A stretch of 38,749 bases of DNA from assembly GCA_944323205.1 (NCBI GenBank), contig CALURO010000016.1, forward strand, positions 1-38,749, in the 5' to 3' direction. This document shows, one piece after another, positions 7,588 through 16,615 of the stretch; the first letter of the stretch is position 1, and the number at the start of each line of letters is the position of its first letter. The DNA is from an uncultured Mucispirillum sp. (GTDB lineage Bacteria > Chrysiogenota > Deferribacteres > Deferribacterales > Mucispirillaceae). The translations under genes were made by a program, and so were the position numbers. Under the pieces are notes generated by a model, which was given only the letters and a program-made list of their open reading frames with translations, searched no databases and was not told the DNA's origin.

Positions 7588-8784
7588 ATGAGTAAGCAAA
7601 GAGAATATGCAATTCATAAAGCCCCTATTCTTACTCCTGCATTTTTTATTGTATTAGCAGTAATATGTATAGGTATGGCACTTGTTGTATACAGATATTT
7701 TGTAGGTATTGGTGCTGTATCTAACCTTTCTAATGGTTATCCTTGGGGTATATGGCTTTCTTACGATGTGGCAACTGGCTCTGCAATTGCCTGCGGTGGT
7801 TATGTATTAGCAGTTACTGTGTATGTAATGAATAATTTTAAATATCACACAATGGTTAGGTCAGCAGTTCTTGCCAGTATGTTTGGATATAGTTTAGCTG
7901 GTCTTTCAGTTATGGTGGATATAGGCCGTTACTGGAACTCATATGGCTTTTTTATCCCTAGCAGAATGAACCCTAATTCAGCACTTTTTGAAGTTGCTCT
8001 TTGTATTATGGCATACTGTGTGGTATTAATACTTGAATATCTCCCTGCAGTGTTTGAAAGATTTGCAGACAGTGATAAAGCTAAATCTCCAAAACTTGTA
8101 GAATTTGGCAAAACATGGGAAAAAAGATTTTCTAAAGCACTTTTTGTTATTGTTGCAATAGGTGCTACACTGCCAACAATGCACCAGTCATCATTAGGGA
8201 CATTATATGTATTAATGGGCTATAAACTTGACCCTATGTGGCAGACTGGTTTCTTACCACTGTTATTTTTAAGCAATGCTTATTTAATGGGTTTTGCTAT
8301 AACAGCTTTTGAAACAGTGCTTTCTACAAGGTTATTAAAAAGACCGTTTGAAAAAGAGATAGTAGATTTATCAAAAGTAATTCCTTATGTTGTAGGTTTT
8401 TGGCTTATTGTAAGGGTTATATCAGTTACTTTAAATGGTGGCTGGGCAAATGCTTTTGCATTTTCTACTCAATCAATATGGTTTTGGTTTGAACTTATAT
8501 TAGTTATAGTGCCATCACTTATGATTTTAACATGCAAATATGCTAAAAGTGAAAGCGGTATATTCTTAGTAGGTATGCTTCTTTTAATCGGCGGCAGTAT
8601 GTACAGGATTGGTGTATATAATGTAGGCTTCAATCCGGGACCTGAATGGAATACATATTTTCCAAGTGTAGCAGAATTTTTGATTACTTTAAGTTTTATT
8701 GCTATAGAAGTATTTGGATATATGGTACTTGTTAAATTAACACCTGTGCTTCCAAATTTGGAAAACCACGGGCATCATCATTAG
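7588..8784 (+). CDS. hybB: Hydrogenase membrane subunit, NrfD/PsrC family (HybB-like)
   Basis: This integral membrane quinone-reactive subunit passes electrons from HybA to the quinone pool. The product is 398 aa with about ten hydrophobic helices, starting with FFIVLAVICIGMALVVYRYF. The NGYPWGIWLSYDVATGSA stretch is typical of HybB/NrfD proteins. Length is close to E. coli HybB (392 aa). The ATG follows the hybA stop by two bases with AGGAGG just upstream. The C-terminus ends in HGHHH, a natural His-rich tail of unknown meaning. It is followed by an 81-bp gap containing inverted repeats before the large subunit gene. Confidence 0.93.
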   Translation: MSKQREYAIHKAPILTPAFFIVLAVICIGMALVVYRYFVGIGAVSNLSNGYPWGIWLSYDVATGSAIACGGYVLAVTVYVMNNFKYHTMVRSAVLASMFGYSLAGLSVMVDIGRYWNSYGFFIPSRMNPNSALFEVALCIMAYCVVLILEYLPAVFERFADSDKAKSPKLVEFGKTWEKRFSKALFVIVAIGATLPTMHQSSLGTLYVLMGYKLDPMWQTGFLPLLFLSNAYLMGFAITAFETVLSTRLLKRPFEKEIVDLSKVIPYVVGFWLIVRVISVTLNGGWANAFAFSTQSIWFWFELILVIVPSLMILTCKYAKSESGIFLVGMLLLIGGSMYRIGVYNVGFNPGPEWNTYFPSVAEFLITLSFIAIEVFGYMVLVKLTPVLPNLENHGHHH

Positions 8785-8840
8785 GCTTTATGCCTGTAAA
8801 TTGCATATAAATAATATGCTGATAAGGCTTATAAGCCTAA
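8781..8840 (+). promoter_or_regulatory. Intercistronic inverted repeats between hybB and hybC
   Basis: TTAGGCTT (8781-8788) pairs with AAGCCTAA (8833-8840), and AGGCTTATAAGCCT (8825-8838) is itself a perfect 14-bp palindrome. So two alternative structures share the same arm. There is no T-tract, so this looks like an mRNA processing or stability element rather than a terminator. It lies 25 bp before the hybC start. Confidence 0.45.
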
Positions 8841-8865
8841 AAGATTATAGAAAAAGGAGATTTAT

Positions 8866-10575
8866 ATGCCAGTTAATGGAAATAGAATTACAGTAGACCC
8901 AATTACAAGGATTGAAGGTCACCTGCGTATAGATGTAGAAGTAGAAGGCGGTAAAGTATCTAACTCTTGGTCATCTGCCCAGGCATTTAGAGGAATTGAA
9001 ACTATTATGAGAGGTAAAGACCCACGCAGTGCATGGGCTATGACTCAGCGTTTTTGCGGTGTATGTACAACTACTCATGCATTATGCTCTATTAGAACTG
9101 TTGAAGATGCATTAAATGTGCCTGTGCCAGTTAATGCTCATATGCTTAGAAACTTAGTAAGCACTATGCAGTCTTTACAAGACCATATAGTTCATTTTTA
9201 TCATTTAACAGCATTAGACTGGGTTGATATTGTAAGTGCATTATCTGCAGACCCTGCTAAAGCTGGTAAAATAGCAGAAAGTCTTGCTGCTTATTCGCCA
9301 ATAGGTAAAGCATGGCCAGCAAACTCATTTAACACTATGAAAAATGCTAAAGACCGTTTAGCTGCATTTGTTGGCACTAAAAACTTAGGTATCTATGGCT
9401 CTGGTTACTGGGGTCACAAAGATATGAGACTTACTCCAGAAATTAACTTACTTGCTTTTGCTCACTATTTAGAAGCATTAGAATACCAACGCAAAATTGC
9501 TGAGGCAGTTGCTATCATTGGTAGTAAAAACCCACATATCCAAAACTTAACTGTTGGTGGTGTATCTACTGCAATTAACTTTGATAGTATGGCTGCACTT
9601 AACATGGAAAGAGTACAATGGATTAAAAAACTTCTTGATGAAACAGCTGATTTCGTAAGATGTGTATATATTCCAGATGTTATTGCAATCGCAAGTGTAT
9701 ATAAAGACTGGTTTGACCTTGGTAAATGTTCGCCAAACTATATTGCAGTGCCAGATGTTCCAATGAACAGCGAATTAACTGAATTTGGTTTAAAAGGCGG
9801 TATTATTATAGGCGATAAATTCAGAGAAATCAAAACATGGAAAGACGAAGCATTAAGAAAAGGTATTACAGAAAATACTACTCATGCATGGTATAAAAAT
9901 GCAAAAGATACATTACATCCTTATGAAGGAGACCAAATTCCATCATATACTGACTGGCAGGAAAATGGTAAATATTCATGGGCTAAAGCACCACGCTTTG
10001 AAGATAATGTAACTCAAACTGGGCCAATATCTCAAGTATTAGCAGGCTATATGGCTGGCGACCCACTTGTTAAAAAATATGTAGATTTCGTTGCTTCAAA
10101 AGTTGGTGTAACTATTCCACAGCTTAACTCTGTAATGGGCCGTAATGCAGCAAGAGCTATCAAGGCATTATTAATGGTTGACCATGCATATATCTGCTTA
10201 GACAAATTACTTGATAACTGCAAAACAGACCAAAGCTATGTAAACTACTTAAAAGAAGTTCCAACTGATAAAGAATATATCGGTGTTGGCTTTAACGAAG
10301 CTCCACGCGGTATGCTTTCTCACTGGATTAAAATTAAAAATGGTGTAATAGAAAACTACAGTGCTGTTGTTCCTTCTACATGGACAGCAGGTCCTAGAGA
10401 TGACAAAGGTAGAAAAGGTCCTTATGAAGAATCATTAATGAACCTTCCTGTTGCAGAAATGGAAAAACCACTTGAAGTTATCCGTTCTATTCACTCTTTT
10501 GACCCTTGCATAGCTTGTGCCGTTCACACTATTGACCCAGAAGGTAAAGAAATAGTGAATGTAAAAATCAGATAA
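8866..10575 (+). CDS. hybC: [NiFe] hydrogenase large subunit, group 1 (HybC-like)
   Basis: This catalytic subunit oxidises H2 at the Ni-Fe(CN)2CO centre. The N-terminal Ni motif is RFCGVC (~residues 61-66) within TQRFCGVCTTTHALCS; RIEGHLRIDVEVE and FRGIETIM are typical leading motifs. The C-terminal Ni motif is DPCIACAVH, followed by a 15-residue extension (TIDPEGKEIVNVKIR) expected to be removed by a HybD-type protease after nickel insertion. Length (569 aa) matches E. coli HybC (567). It has no signal peptide and should cross the membrane with HybO. The ribosome site is AAAAGGAG. No maturation genes (hyp or hybD) are in this window, so they must lie elsewhere. A strong terminator ends the operon. 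Confidence 0.96.
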   Translation: MPVNGNRITVDPITRIEGHLRIDVEVEGGKVSNSWSSAQAFRGIETIMRGKDPRSAWAMTQRFCGVCTTTHALCSIRTVEDALNVPVPVNAHMLRNLVSTMQSLQDHIVHFYHLTALDWVDIVSALSADPAKAGKIAESLAAYSPIGKAWPANSFNTMKNAKDRLAAFVGTKNLGIYGSGYWGHKDMRLTPEINLLAFAHYLEALEYQRKIAEAVAIIGSKNPHIQNLTVGGVSTAINFDSMAALNMERVQWIKKLLDETADFVRCVYIPDVIAIASVYKDWFDLGKCSPNYIAVPDVPMNSELTEFGLKGGIIIGDKFREIKTWKDEALRKGITENTTHAWYKNAKDTLHPYEGDQIPSYTDWQENGKYSWAKAPRFEDNVTQTGPISQVLAGYMAGDPLVKKYVDFVASKVGVTIPQLNSVMGRNAARAIKALLMVDHAYICLDKLLDNCKTDQSYVNYLKEVPTDKEYIGVGFNEAPRGMLSHWIKIKNGVIENYSAVVPSTWTAGPRDDKGRKGPYEESLMNLPVAEMEKPLEVIRSIHSFDPCIACAVHTIDPEGKEIVNVKIR

Positions 10576-10610
10576 TATAAACCTGATAAAATTCTAAATA
10601 AATTCTAATG

Positions 10611-10640
10611 GGGTATGCTTTTAAAGCATACCCTTTTTTT
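10611..10640 (+). terminator. Rho-independent terminator of hydrogenase operon
   Basis: The stem GGGTATGCTTT (10611-10621) pairs perfectly with AAAGCATACCC (10623-10633) and is directly followed by seven T. It lies 35 bp after the hybC stop. Confidence 0.92.
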
Positions 10641-10659
10641 ATAATAATAAGGAATATCA

Positions 10660-11135
10660 ATGAAAAAAATATATGTATTAATTGTATTATTATATTTTCT
10701 GCATTAAATGCGGCAGCTGATGAAGCATTTTTTAAATCAATGCCGGTAAAAGATATATATAATGGTAAAAATATTCTTCCTAATGAATACAGTAAAAAAG
10801 AAGAAATGATATTTGACAGTCTAGGAAAAGCTGTAGATATTCAGCTTAATTTTAATGGCAGATACAGTATAGTCCGCCACAGCTGCGGCACAGGATGTTC
10901 TTATATAACATTAATTAATTTATCAAATGGCAGTGAAAACAGTTCAATATTTTCAGATTACAGCTTATCAGAAGCAGGCGGTATAATGATTAATAATGAA
11001 AAATATTTATCTATACCAGTATCAAAGGCAGATAGTTATGGAATAATTATAAAATATTACCCAGTAACTGGAAGTGATGATATATGCTATGAGCAGAAAA
11101 TGAAAATAGAAAATGGCAGTTTAAAAATATTATAA
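10660..11135 (+). pseudogene. Small exported protein gene with frameshift in signal peptide
   Basis: I do not recognise the family. An ATG at 10660 with AAGGAA upstream begins MKKIYVLIVLLYF, a clear signal-peptide start, but this frame stops at codon 16. The neighbouring frame then carries SALNAAADEAFF and continues for about 140 residues to 11135. A single-base shift therefore joins a normal signal peptide with an AxA cleavage site to a periplasmic domain. The body contains RHSCGTGCSYITLINLSNG, with a C-x3-C pair, and is otherwise beta-rich. The only in-frame ATG further upstream (10608) lies inside the hydrogenase terminator and is unlikely. The cause could be sequencing error, true inactivation, or slippage at the 7-A run right after the start codon. 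Confidence 0.65.
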
Positions 11136-11220
11136 GATAAAGTAAGAGCAGAGTGTCCTGATTTTTAATAATATTTAAGAATATATAATAAGATAAAAAT
11201 AAACAATACTGATAGATACT

Positions 11221-11255
11221 AAAAACCCGTGTAACAAAATCACACGGGTTTTTTT
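11221..11255. terminator. Bidirectional terminator between exported protein and typA
   Basis: AAAAACCCGTGT (11221-11232) and ACACGGGTTTTTTT (11242-11255) form a strong GC-stemmed hairpin. Runs of A and T on both sides allow it to end transcription of the plus-strand gene and of typA on the minus strand. Confidence 0.9.
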
Positions 11256-11279
11256 ATAAAAAAGGATTACTTAATGTAA

Positions 11280-13136
11280 TTAATCATCTAAATCCTGCTC
11301 AATACCCTGCAGCATTTTTCCGCGGAGAGTGTGCCTTTCTTGAGCAGAAAGAATAGTTTTTCTAATGCGGATAGACTGTGGTGTTACTTCCACCATTTCA
11401 TCATCTGCAATAAAATGTATTGCTTTTTCAAGTGTCATAGGAAGAATAGGGCGGAGAGTAAGTGCCTCATCTTTACCTGATGCACGCATATTTGTAAGTT
11501 TTTTCTCTTTACATGGATTTACATTTAAGTCGTTATCTTTGTTATATTCTCCAATAACCATACCTTCGTATACTGGGTCGCCCGGAACTACAAAAAGCTG
11601 GCCCCTAGGCTCTAAATGGAAAAGTCCATAAGCAACTGCAACACCTGACCTGTCAGAAACAAGGGAACCAGTATGACGCACTGGAAAATCACCTCTGTAT
11701 TCTTCATATCCTGCAAAAAGAGTATTCATAATACCAGTCCCTTTTGTATCTGTAAGGAAATCATCACGGTATCCAATAAGCCCGCGGGAAGGAACTGAAA
11801 ATTCTGCTCTAACTCTGCCTGTCCCTTTATTTACAAGGTTAGTCATTCTTCCTTTTCTCATAGAGAGTTTTTCAGTAATAACACCAAGATATGGCTCTTC
11901 GCAGTCAATATATACATTTTCAACAGGCTCTAAGCGAACACCGTCTTGTTTTTTAAATATAACCTGCGGTCTGCCTACATTTAATTCAAAGCCCTCTCTT
12001 CTCATTTCTTCAATTAAAATAGCAAGCTGCAGCTCACCTCTGCCTTTAACAATAAAGCTGTCTTTTTCTGGAGCATCTTCTACTTTAATAGATACATTTC
12101 TCAGAACTTCTTTTGCAAGTCTTTCTTTAATTTTAGCGGCCTGAACAATTTTACCTTCTTTACCAGCAAGCGGTGATTTATTAATAGTAAATTTCATAGC
12201 AACTGTCGGCTCATCAACTGATATTCTAGGAAGGGGCTCTGTATTATCTTTTGAACATATAGTATCGCCAATAGTAACTTCTGCTATACCTGCTACTACT
12301 AAAATATCCCCTGGCTGTGGGTTCGTGTTGTCTACTAATTCCATACCAGAATATGACTGTATTTTAGAAACTCTTGCAGGTTTTGCTTCCCCTTTTTCAT
12401 TAAAAATAATAAGTCCGTCATTAATATTTGTAACATTACTTCTAATTTTACCAATAGCAAGTCTTCCAAGGTAGTCAGAATATCCTAAATCTGAAACAAG
12501 CATTTTAAAGGTAGATTCTTCATCATAGCTTGGAGCAGGTATTTCTTTTAAAATCATATCAAAAAGTGGTTTTAAATCTTTTCCCTTATCTTCAAGAGTA
12601 AGAGAAGCAATGCCATCTCTGCCTACTGCATAAAGGATAGGAAAATCAAGCTGGTCTTCTGTTGCATCTAAATCTATAAACAAATCTAATACTTCATCTA
12701 TAACTTCATGAGGTCTTGCATCTTTTCTATCTATTTTATTTATACATACAATAACTCTTAAACCTCTTTCCAGTGCTTTTTTTAGAACAAATCTAGTTTG
12801 TGGAAGCGGCCCTTCAGAAGCATCTACTAAAAGAATAGCACCATCAACCATAGATAATGCCCGTTCTACTTCGCCGCCAAAATCGGCGTGTCCGGGAGTA
12901 TCTAAAATATTGATTTTAGTGCCGTGCCAGTTAACAGAGCAGTTTTTCGCAGTAATAGTGATACCTCTTTCCCTTTCAATATCCATACTATCCATTGCTC
13001 TTTCTTCAGTAACCTGATTTTCTCTGTATACACCGCTTTGTTTAAACATAGCATCAACAAGTGTTGTTTTACCATGGTCAACATGGGCAATAATAGCAAT
13101 ATTTCTTAATGAATCATTTTGTGATAAATTTTTCAT
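11280..13136 (-). CDS. typA: Ribosome-associated GTPase TypA/BipA
   Basis: This translational GTPase of the EF-G/LepA group acts on the ribosome and is needed for stress and low-temperature growth in many bacteria. G-domain motifs are intact: AHVDHGKTT (G1), RGITI (G2), DTPGHADF (G3) and NKID (G4). Then come domain 2, an EF-G-like domain III and V, and the TypA-specific C-terminal part with GRGELQLAILIEEMRREGFE and SRGLIGYRDDFLTDTKGTG. Length (618 aa) is normal. Start: GAGG lies six bases before the ATG on the minus strand. It is a lone gene, convergent with the small exported protein, and ends at a shared terminator. Confidence 0.97.
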   Translation of the reverse strand: MKNLSQNDSLRNIAIIAHVDHGKTTLVDAMFKQSGVYRENQVTEERAMDSMDIERERGITITAKNCSVNWHGTKINILDTPGHADFGGEVERALSMVDGAILLVDASEGPLPQTRFVLKKALERGLRVIVCINKIDRKDARPHEVIDEVLDLFIDLDATEDQLDFPILYAVGRDGIASLTLEDKGKDLKPLFDMILKEIPAPSYDEESTFKMLVSDLGYSDYLGRLAIGKIRSNVTNINDGLIIFNEKGEAKPARVSKIQSYSGMELVDNTNPQPGDILVVAGIAEVTIGDTICSKDNTEPLPRISVDEPTVAMKFTINKSPLAGKEGKIVQAAKIKERLAKEVLRNVSIKVEDAPEKDSFIVKGRGELQLAILIEEMRREGFELNVGRPQVIFKKQDGVRLEPVENVYIDCEEPYLGVITEKLSMRKGRMTNLVNKGTGRVRAEFSVPSRGLIGYRDDFLTDTKGTGIMNTLFAGYEEYRGDFPVRHTGSLVSDRSGVAVAYGLFHLEPRGQLFVVPGDPVYEGMVIGEYNKDNDLNVNPCKEKKLTNMRASGKDEALTLRPILPMTLEKAIHFIADDEMVEVTPQSIRIRKTILSAQERHTLRGKMLQGIEQDLDD

Positions 13137-13610
13137 ACAACCTCAAATATTTTTAAAGTAACAATCTACTCTTTTGCCTTTTTTTTACTAAATAGTCAAG
13201 CAATTTTATTACAAAACAGACAAATTAGTGTATGAAGCAGCAATAAAATATGTATGCATAATTAATTAAGCAGGCTTAAAAATTTGGATAATTCTTATAA
13301 AAAACTTGTTTTATCAAATTGTAATATAAAGTTTTGATTGAGCTGTCTGAAATATAATAAAATGCATATTTTACTATTTTATAAACTATTTTACCGCCAT
13401 ACATCTCATAAATAAACTGCTTCACCCCCATTTTTTTAAAACACCTTATGTCACTCAGAGGCTGAGTGTCTAACGAAGCCGAAGAGTCTATAATTTTTAC
13501 TAGCTGGAATATTATAAGATTCTTCGCCTACTATCGTAGGCTCTGAATGACAAGGTGGGTATGGTAGATTATTATCATTGTCACTCAGAGCGAAGCGAAG
13601 AGTCTATATA

Positions 13611-13689
13611 GGTGCAGGGGAGCGTTTTTTGCGACGCAAGGACTTCCGACGAATAGGCAGGAAAAAGAAGTCCGTAGCTGGACCGCACC
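13611..13689. repeat. Loop-family hairpin, copy 2
   Basis: Outer arms GGTGC (13611-13615) and GCACC (13685-13689), and inner stem GGACTTC (13640-13646) with GAAGTCC (13667-13673), enclose a loop containing CGAATAG and GGAAAAA. It shares GCGACGCAAGGACTT and AGTCCGTAGCTGG with copies 3 and 4. Confidence 0.65.
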
Positions 13690-13736
13690 GTCGCTTGCGA
13701 AAGCAACAAGGAATTTACTTCCGTAGCCCGAGTGGT

Positions 13737-13830
13737 TTTTTAAATACAGGGGGAGCGTCTTTTGCGACGCAAGGACTTTCCGACCGAATAGGAAGGAATC
13801 AAAAGTCCGTAGCTGGAAAGTATTTAAAAA
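13737..13830. repeat. Loop-family hairpin, copy 3
   Basis: Outer arms TTTTTAAATAC (13737-13747) and GTATTTAAAAA (13820-13830) are perfect. The inner stem GGACTTT (13773-13779) pairs with AAAGTCC (13802-13808). The 22-nt loop between them carries CGAATAG and GGAATCA. Confidence 0.7.
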
Positions 13831-13969
13831 TAAAAGTTTAATAAGCTTCTTCGCCTACTATCGCAGGCTCTGAATGACAGTTATTACAATTATTTCTATT
13901 TTTACATATATTATAAAGTAGTTATAGCATTTTTTAATAAAAAAATGGGGGTGAAGCGGAATGGCTGTA

Positions 13970-13998
13970 TTGACATATAAAAATAATCATATTAAAAT
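13970..13998 (+). promoter_or_regulatory. Strong sigma70 promoter for the RCK/antiporter pair
   Basis: TTGACA (13970-13975), a 17-bp spacer and TAAAAT (13993-13998) are near-consensus. The promoter starts 11 bp past the end of the repeat cassette. GCTGTATT (13964-13971) and AATACAGC (13996-14003) form an inverted repeat bracketing the promoter, a possible operator. The leader would be about 25 nt. Confidence 0.7.
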
Positions 13999-14028
13999 AC
14001 AGCAAAAATATATCCATGGAGCATTACT

Positions 14029-15444
14029 TTGGCGACTAAAAAAGTATTACTTTTTGGGCTTGGTTTCTTTCAGCGTAGATTATTAAAAATGCTTGCAGAT
14101 GAAAGACCTTGCGTTGTAGTAGATATAAATGGGGACCTTGTAGAGCGGGTAACTAATGAATATAGTAATGTAACAGGTATAGAGGGAGAGGCTTCCAGCA
14201 TAGTTATATGGAAGAAAATCAATTTAGAAGATATTTCTCACATTGTTTCATCATTGCAGGATTTTGATGTTGTTTTAGAAATATGCAGGATAGCTCGTCA
14301 AGTATATAATCTACAAATACCTATAATACTAATGCTTTATAAAAATGACAGGCGTGAAGAGTTAGAGCAGTATGATGTAAAAGTTATAAATCCTATATTA
14401 ATTGCTTCAGAATCTGTTTTAAGCATAATACAAAAAAACTATGCAAGGCCAAACAATATAGGGCTTGGCAATGGTGAAATAGTAGAAGTTATTATCCGCA
14501 GGCGTTCTCACATAGTAGACAGAAAAATGCGTTTTTTGGCACCAAGCAGGTGGAAAGTTGCTGCAGCATATAGAAATGGCTCTTTTATAGTGCCAGATGG
14601 GGATTTTAAGTTGCAGATAGGTGACAGAGTAGTGCTTGTAGGCGAGCCAAAAGTTGTGGAAAACATTGTAAATATTTTAATGATAGGCAAGCCTGAGTTT
14701 CCTTTACAGTATGGTCAGAGTTTTGCAGTGCTGACAGGTGGTTTAGTAGAAAAAGATTCTGTTGAAATTAACTACTTTTTTAATAATACAAAAGCAAAAA
14801 AATATTTATGGTATGACACAGAAAATCATAAAGTTACAGATACAAAAGAAATAGAGATAATACAAAAAGCAGGCTGTGAATTTGGCGGCACTCTTAAAAA
14901 TTTCCGAAGTGCAGCATACCTTCATGATGTTGGCACACTGGCAGTTTCAGGCAGTGCAGGATTTGGCTTATTTAACAGAAAGCTGAAATATTATTTTAAG
15001 AAAACTCATCACCCTATTTTAATATGCAGAGGTAGAACACCTTATAATGAAGTAATAGTTTCGTTAAATGGCAGTATTCCAGAAAGGCTTATAGAAACAG
15101 GGGCGGAGGTTGCAGCTCATTTTGGAGTTCAATGTAGATGTATATATGTAGTGCCACCTGGTGCATTAAAAACTAATCAGGATACTCACGATATGGAATC
15201 CCGCAAAAATTTTGTAAGGGATTATGAAAATTTAACAAGGACAAAAATACCTTTTTTAATATTAGAAGGTAATCCTGTTCATAAAATTTTAGCAGAAGTA
15301 GACGATAAATTAAACAGTCTTTTGATAGTTGCAGCTAACTCTAAAGACAGTATATCATTTTTAAATCCTCATGCTTCATTTTTAATAGCATCTAGAGCAA
15401 ATAATAGTGTTCTTGTGCTTCCAGATGAGGATTCTAATGACTGA
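14029..15444 (+). CDS. RCK (TrkA-N/TrkA-C) plus USP-like regulatory subunit of a cation transporter
   Basis: This is a cytoplasmic nucleotide-sensing subunit, probably gating the antiporter encoded next. The start is TTG at 14029, placed seven bases after GGAG; no in-frame ATG fits. Residues ~4-125 form an RCK_N Rossmann fold with FGLGFFQ and an acidic strand end VVVDIN. Residues ~150-225 look like TrkA_C (EVIIRRRSHIVDRKMRFL...DFKLQIGDRVVLVGEP). The region ~330-468 resembles a universal stress protein domain (ILICRGRTPYNEVIVSLNGS at the start, LLIVAANSKDS and SVLVLP at the end). The last glycine of the usual GxGxxG is Gln here, so NAD(H) affinity may differ. It overlaps the antiporter gene by eight bases. 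Length is 471 aa. Confidence 0.8.
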   Translation: MATKKVLLFGLGFFQRRLLKMLADERPCVVVDINGDLVERVTNEYSNVTGIEGEASSIVIWKKINLEDISHIVSSLQDFDVVLEICRIARQVYNLQIPIILMLYKNDRREELEQYDVKVINPILIASESVLSIIQKNYARPNNIGLGNGEIVEVIIRRRSHIVDRKMRFLAPSRWKVAAAYRNGSFIVPDGDFKLQIGDRVVLVGEPKVVENIVNILMIGKPEFPLQYGQSFAVLTGGLVEKDSVEINYFFNNTKAKKYLWYDTENHKVTDTKEIEIIQKAGCEFGGTLKNFRSAAYLHDVGTLAVSGSAGFGLFNRKLKYYFKKTHHPILICRGRTPYNEVIVSLNGSIPERLIETGAEVAAHFGVQCRCIYVVPPGALKTNQDTHDMESRKNFVRDYENLTRTKIPFLILEGNPVHKILAEVDDKLNSLLIVAANSKDSISFLNPHASFLIASRANNSVLVLPDEDSND

Positions 15445-16615
15445 GCATGAGGCACTGTTTTTATTTTTTATGGCAATAGGTGCTTTTTTTATGCCGTTTA
15501 TAAGTAAACGCCTTCTTCTACCTGCTTCTGTTGGTGAAATCATATATGGCATAGTTATAGCGTCACTTTTACCACATGGAGAAAACCAGCTTGAGATGGT
15601 TGAATATTTTTCTGCTCTTGGTTTTTTAATATTAATGTATTTAGCAGGGCTTGAAATAGATTTTGACAAGTTTAGGAATTTATCACGAAAAGAATTGTGG
15701 CTTTATGTTTTATCATTTATTCCAGTGGCAGCTGTTTCATGGTACTTATCGTTTTATTTAAATCTGCACTGGTCATTTGCTATTATATTTTTTACATCAG
15801 GCATTGGTCTTTTATTTCCAGTACTTAGAGATACTGAGCTTATTAAAACAGATTTTGGTCAGAAACTTTTAATTATTACTATGATAGGTGAAATATTAAC
15901 TCTTGCAGGTCTTACTGTATTTACCATTGTATCTAAATATGGTTATACGATAGATAGTGCAAGGCAGATTTTATATTTAGCGGTATTTTTTATTGTAATT
16001 TATTTATTTATGAAAATATTAAAGGTTGCTTTATGGTGGAAACCTAATTTACAGTCTGTATTTTTAGAAGTAGACAACCCAACAGAAACAGGTATGCGGG
16101 CTAATTTTGTGATACTTTTTGCATTTGTTGCATTTGCTGCTGTTTTAGAAATAGAGTTTGTTGTAGGTGCATTCGTTGGCGGTATGATGTTTGCTCTTGT
16201 ATTTGCAGGCAGAGATGGTGTGCTTGATAAACTTGGTGGAGTAGGCTATGGTTTTTTTATTCCAATATTTTTTATATCAGTTGGTATGCGTGTAACATTT
16301 AATGATTTTCTGCAGAAAGATGTTATTTTGCTGGCACTTCTGATTATTGCTTCACTTTTTTTATCAAAGGTAGCTGGCACAATACTTCTTTTATTTTCAT
16401 CTATTCCTAAGCAGAAACTTTTACTTGTTGCAACTGGTCTTTCTTTTCCACTTACTATGCTTGTTGTTGTATCAGGTATCTTTTATGATTTAGAGTTAAT
16501 AGATAAAATGCAGACCTCAGCAGTGCTTTTAGCCTCTATGATTTCTGCAATTGTGTTCCCATGGATTTTTAAAGCAATAGCAGCGGTAATTATGCCAGAC
16601 GAAGATATAAGGTAG
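15437..16615 (+). CDS. CPA2 (Kef-type) cation:proton antiporter membrane subunit
   Basis: This is an integral membrane monovalent cation/H+ exchanger, probably moving K+ or Na+ against protons. I place the start at 15437 (GAGG six bases upstream), giving 392 aa; it overlaps the RCK gene stop. About 12 hydrophobic helices are visible. LLLPASVGEIIYGIVIASLLPH and LGFLILMYLAGLEIDFD are typical of the Na_H_Exchanger family; a second half with VGAFVGGMMFALVF and PIFFISVGMRVTF follows the two-fold repeat of the fold. It has no fused RCK domain, which explains the separate RCK/USP partner. Oddity: the final 49 bp of the gene are duplicated at 16895-16943 beyond a repeat cassette; the one mismatch is silent (ATT/ATC). 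Confidence 0.88.
   Translation: MTEHEALFLFFMAIGAFFMPFISKRLLLPASVGEIIYGIVIASLLPHGENQLEMVEYFSALGFLILMYLAGLEIDFDKFRNLSRKELWLYVLSFIPVAAVSWYLSFYLNLHWSFAIIFFTSGIGLLFPVLRDTELIKTDFGQKLLIITMIGEILTLAGLTVFTIVSKYGYTIDSARQILYLAVFFIVIYLFMKILKVALWWKPNLQSVFLEVDNPTETGMRANFVILFAFVAFAAVLEIEFVVGAFVGGMMFALVFAGRDGVLDKLGGVGYGFFIPIFFISVGMRVTFNDFLQKDVILLALLIIASLFLSKVAGTILLLFSSIPKQKLLLVATGLSFPLTMLVVVSGIFYDLELIDKMQTSAVLLASMISAIVFPWIFKAIAAVIMPDEDIR

Larger units (their letters stand above)
13417..13959. mobile_element. Composite repeat cassette with inverted ends (543 bp)
   Basis: The left end CTGCTTCACCCCCATTTT begins at 13417, and its inverted copy with one mismatch ends at 13959. Inside are several copies of a TGTCAYTCAGAG...AAGARTCT repeat (13449, 13519-13554 inverted, 13577-13607, 13844-13880 inverted) and two hairpins of the loop family (about 13611-13689 and 13737-13830). 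An 87-codon open frame here is only repeat sequence and is not a gene. The same ends and inner repeat bound the shorter cassette at 27965-28213. No transposase is present, so this is a MITE-like or nested repeat. I see no target duplication at this copy. Confidence 0.7.

Noticed and set aside
8866..10575. O2-tolerant (group 1d) hydrogenase
   Set aside because: The small subunit lacks the two extra proximal-cluster cysteines, and the gene order is of the Hyb type.
13578..13841. Open frame of 87 codons inside the repeat cassette
   Set aside because: It is Arg/Lys-rich translation of hairpin and TGTCACTCAGAG repeats, contains internal duplication from the repeats, and has no ribosome site.
13417..13959. 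CRISPR array
   Set aside because: Repeats are in both orientations, irregularly spaced and part of larger inverted cassettes; no cas genes are in the window.
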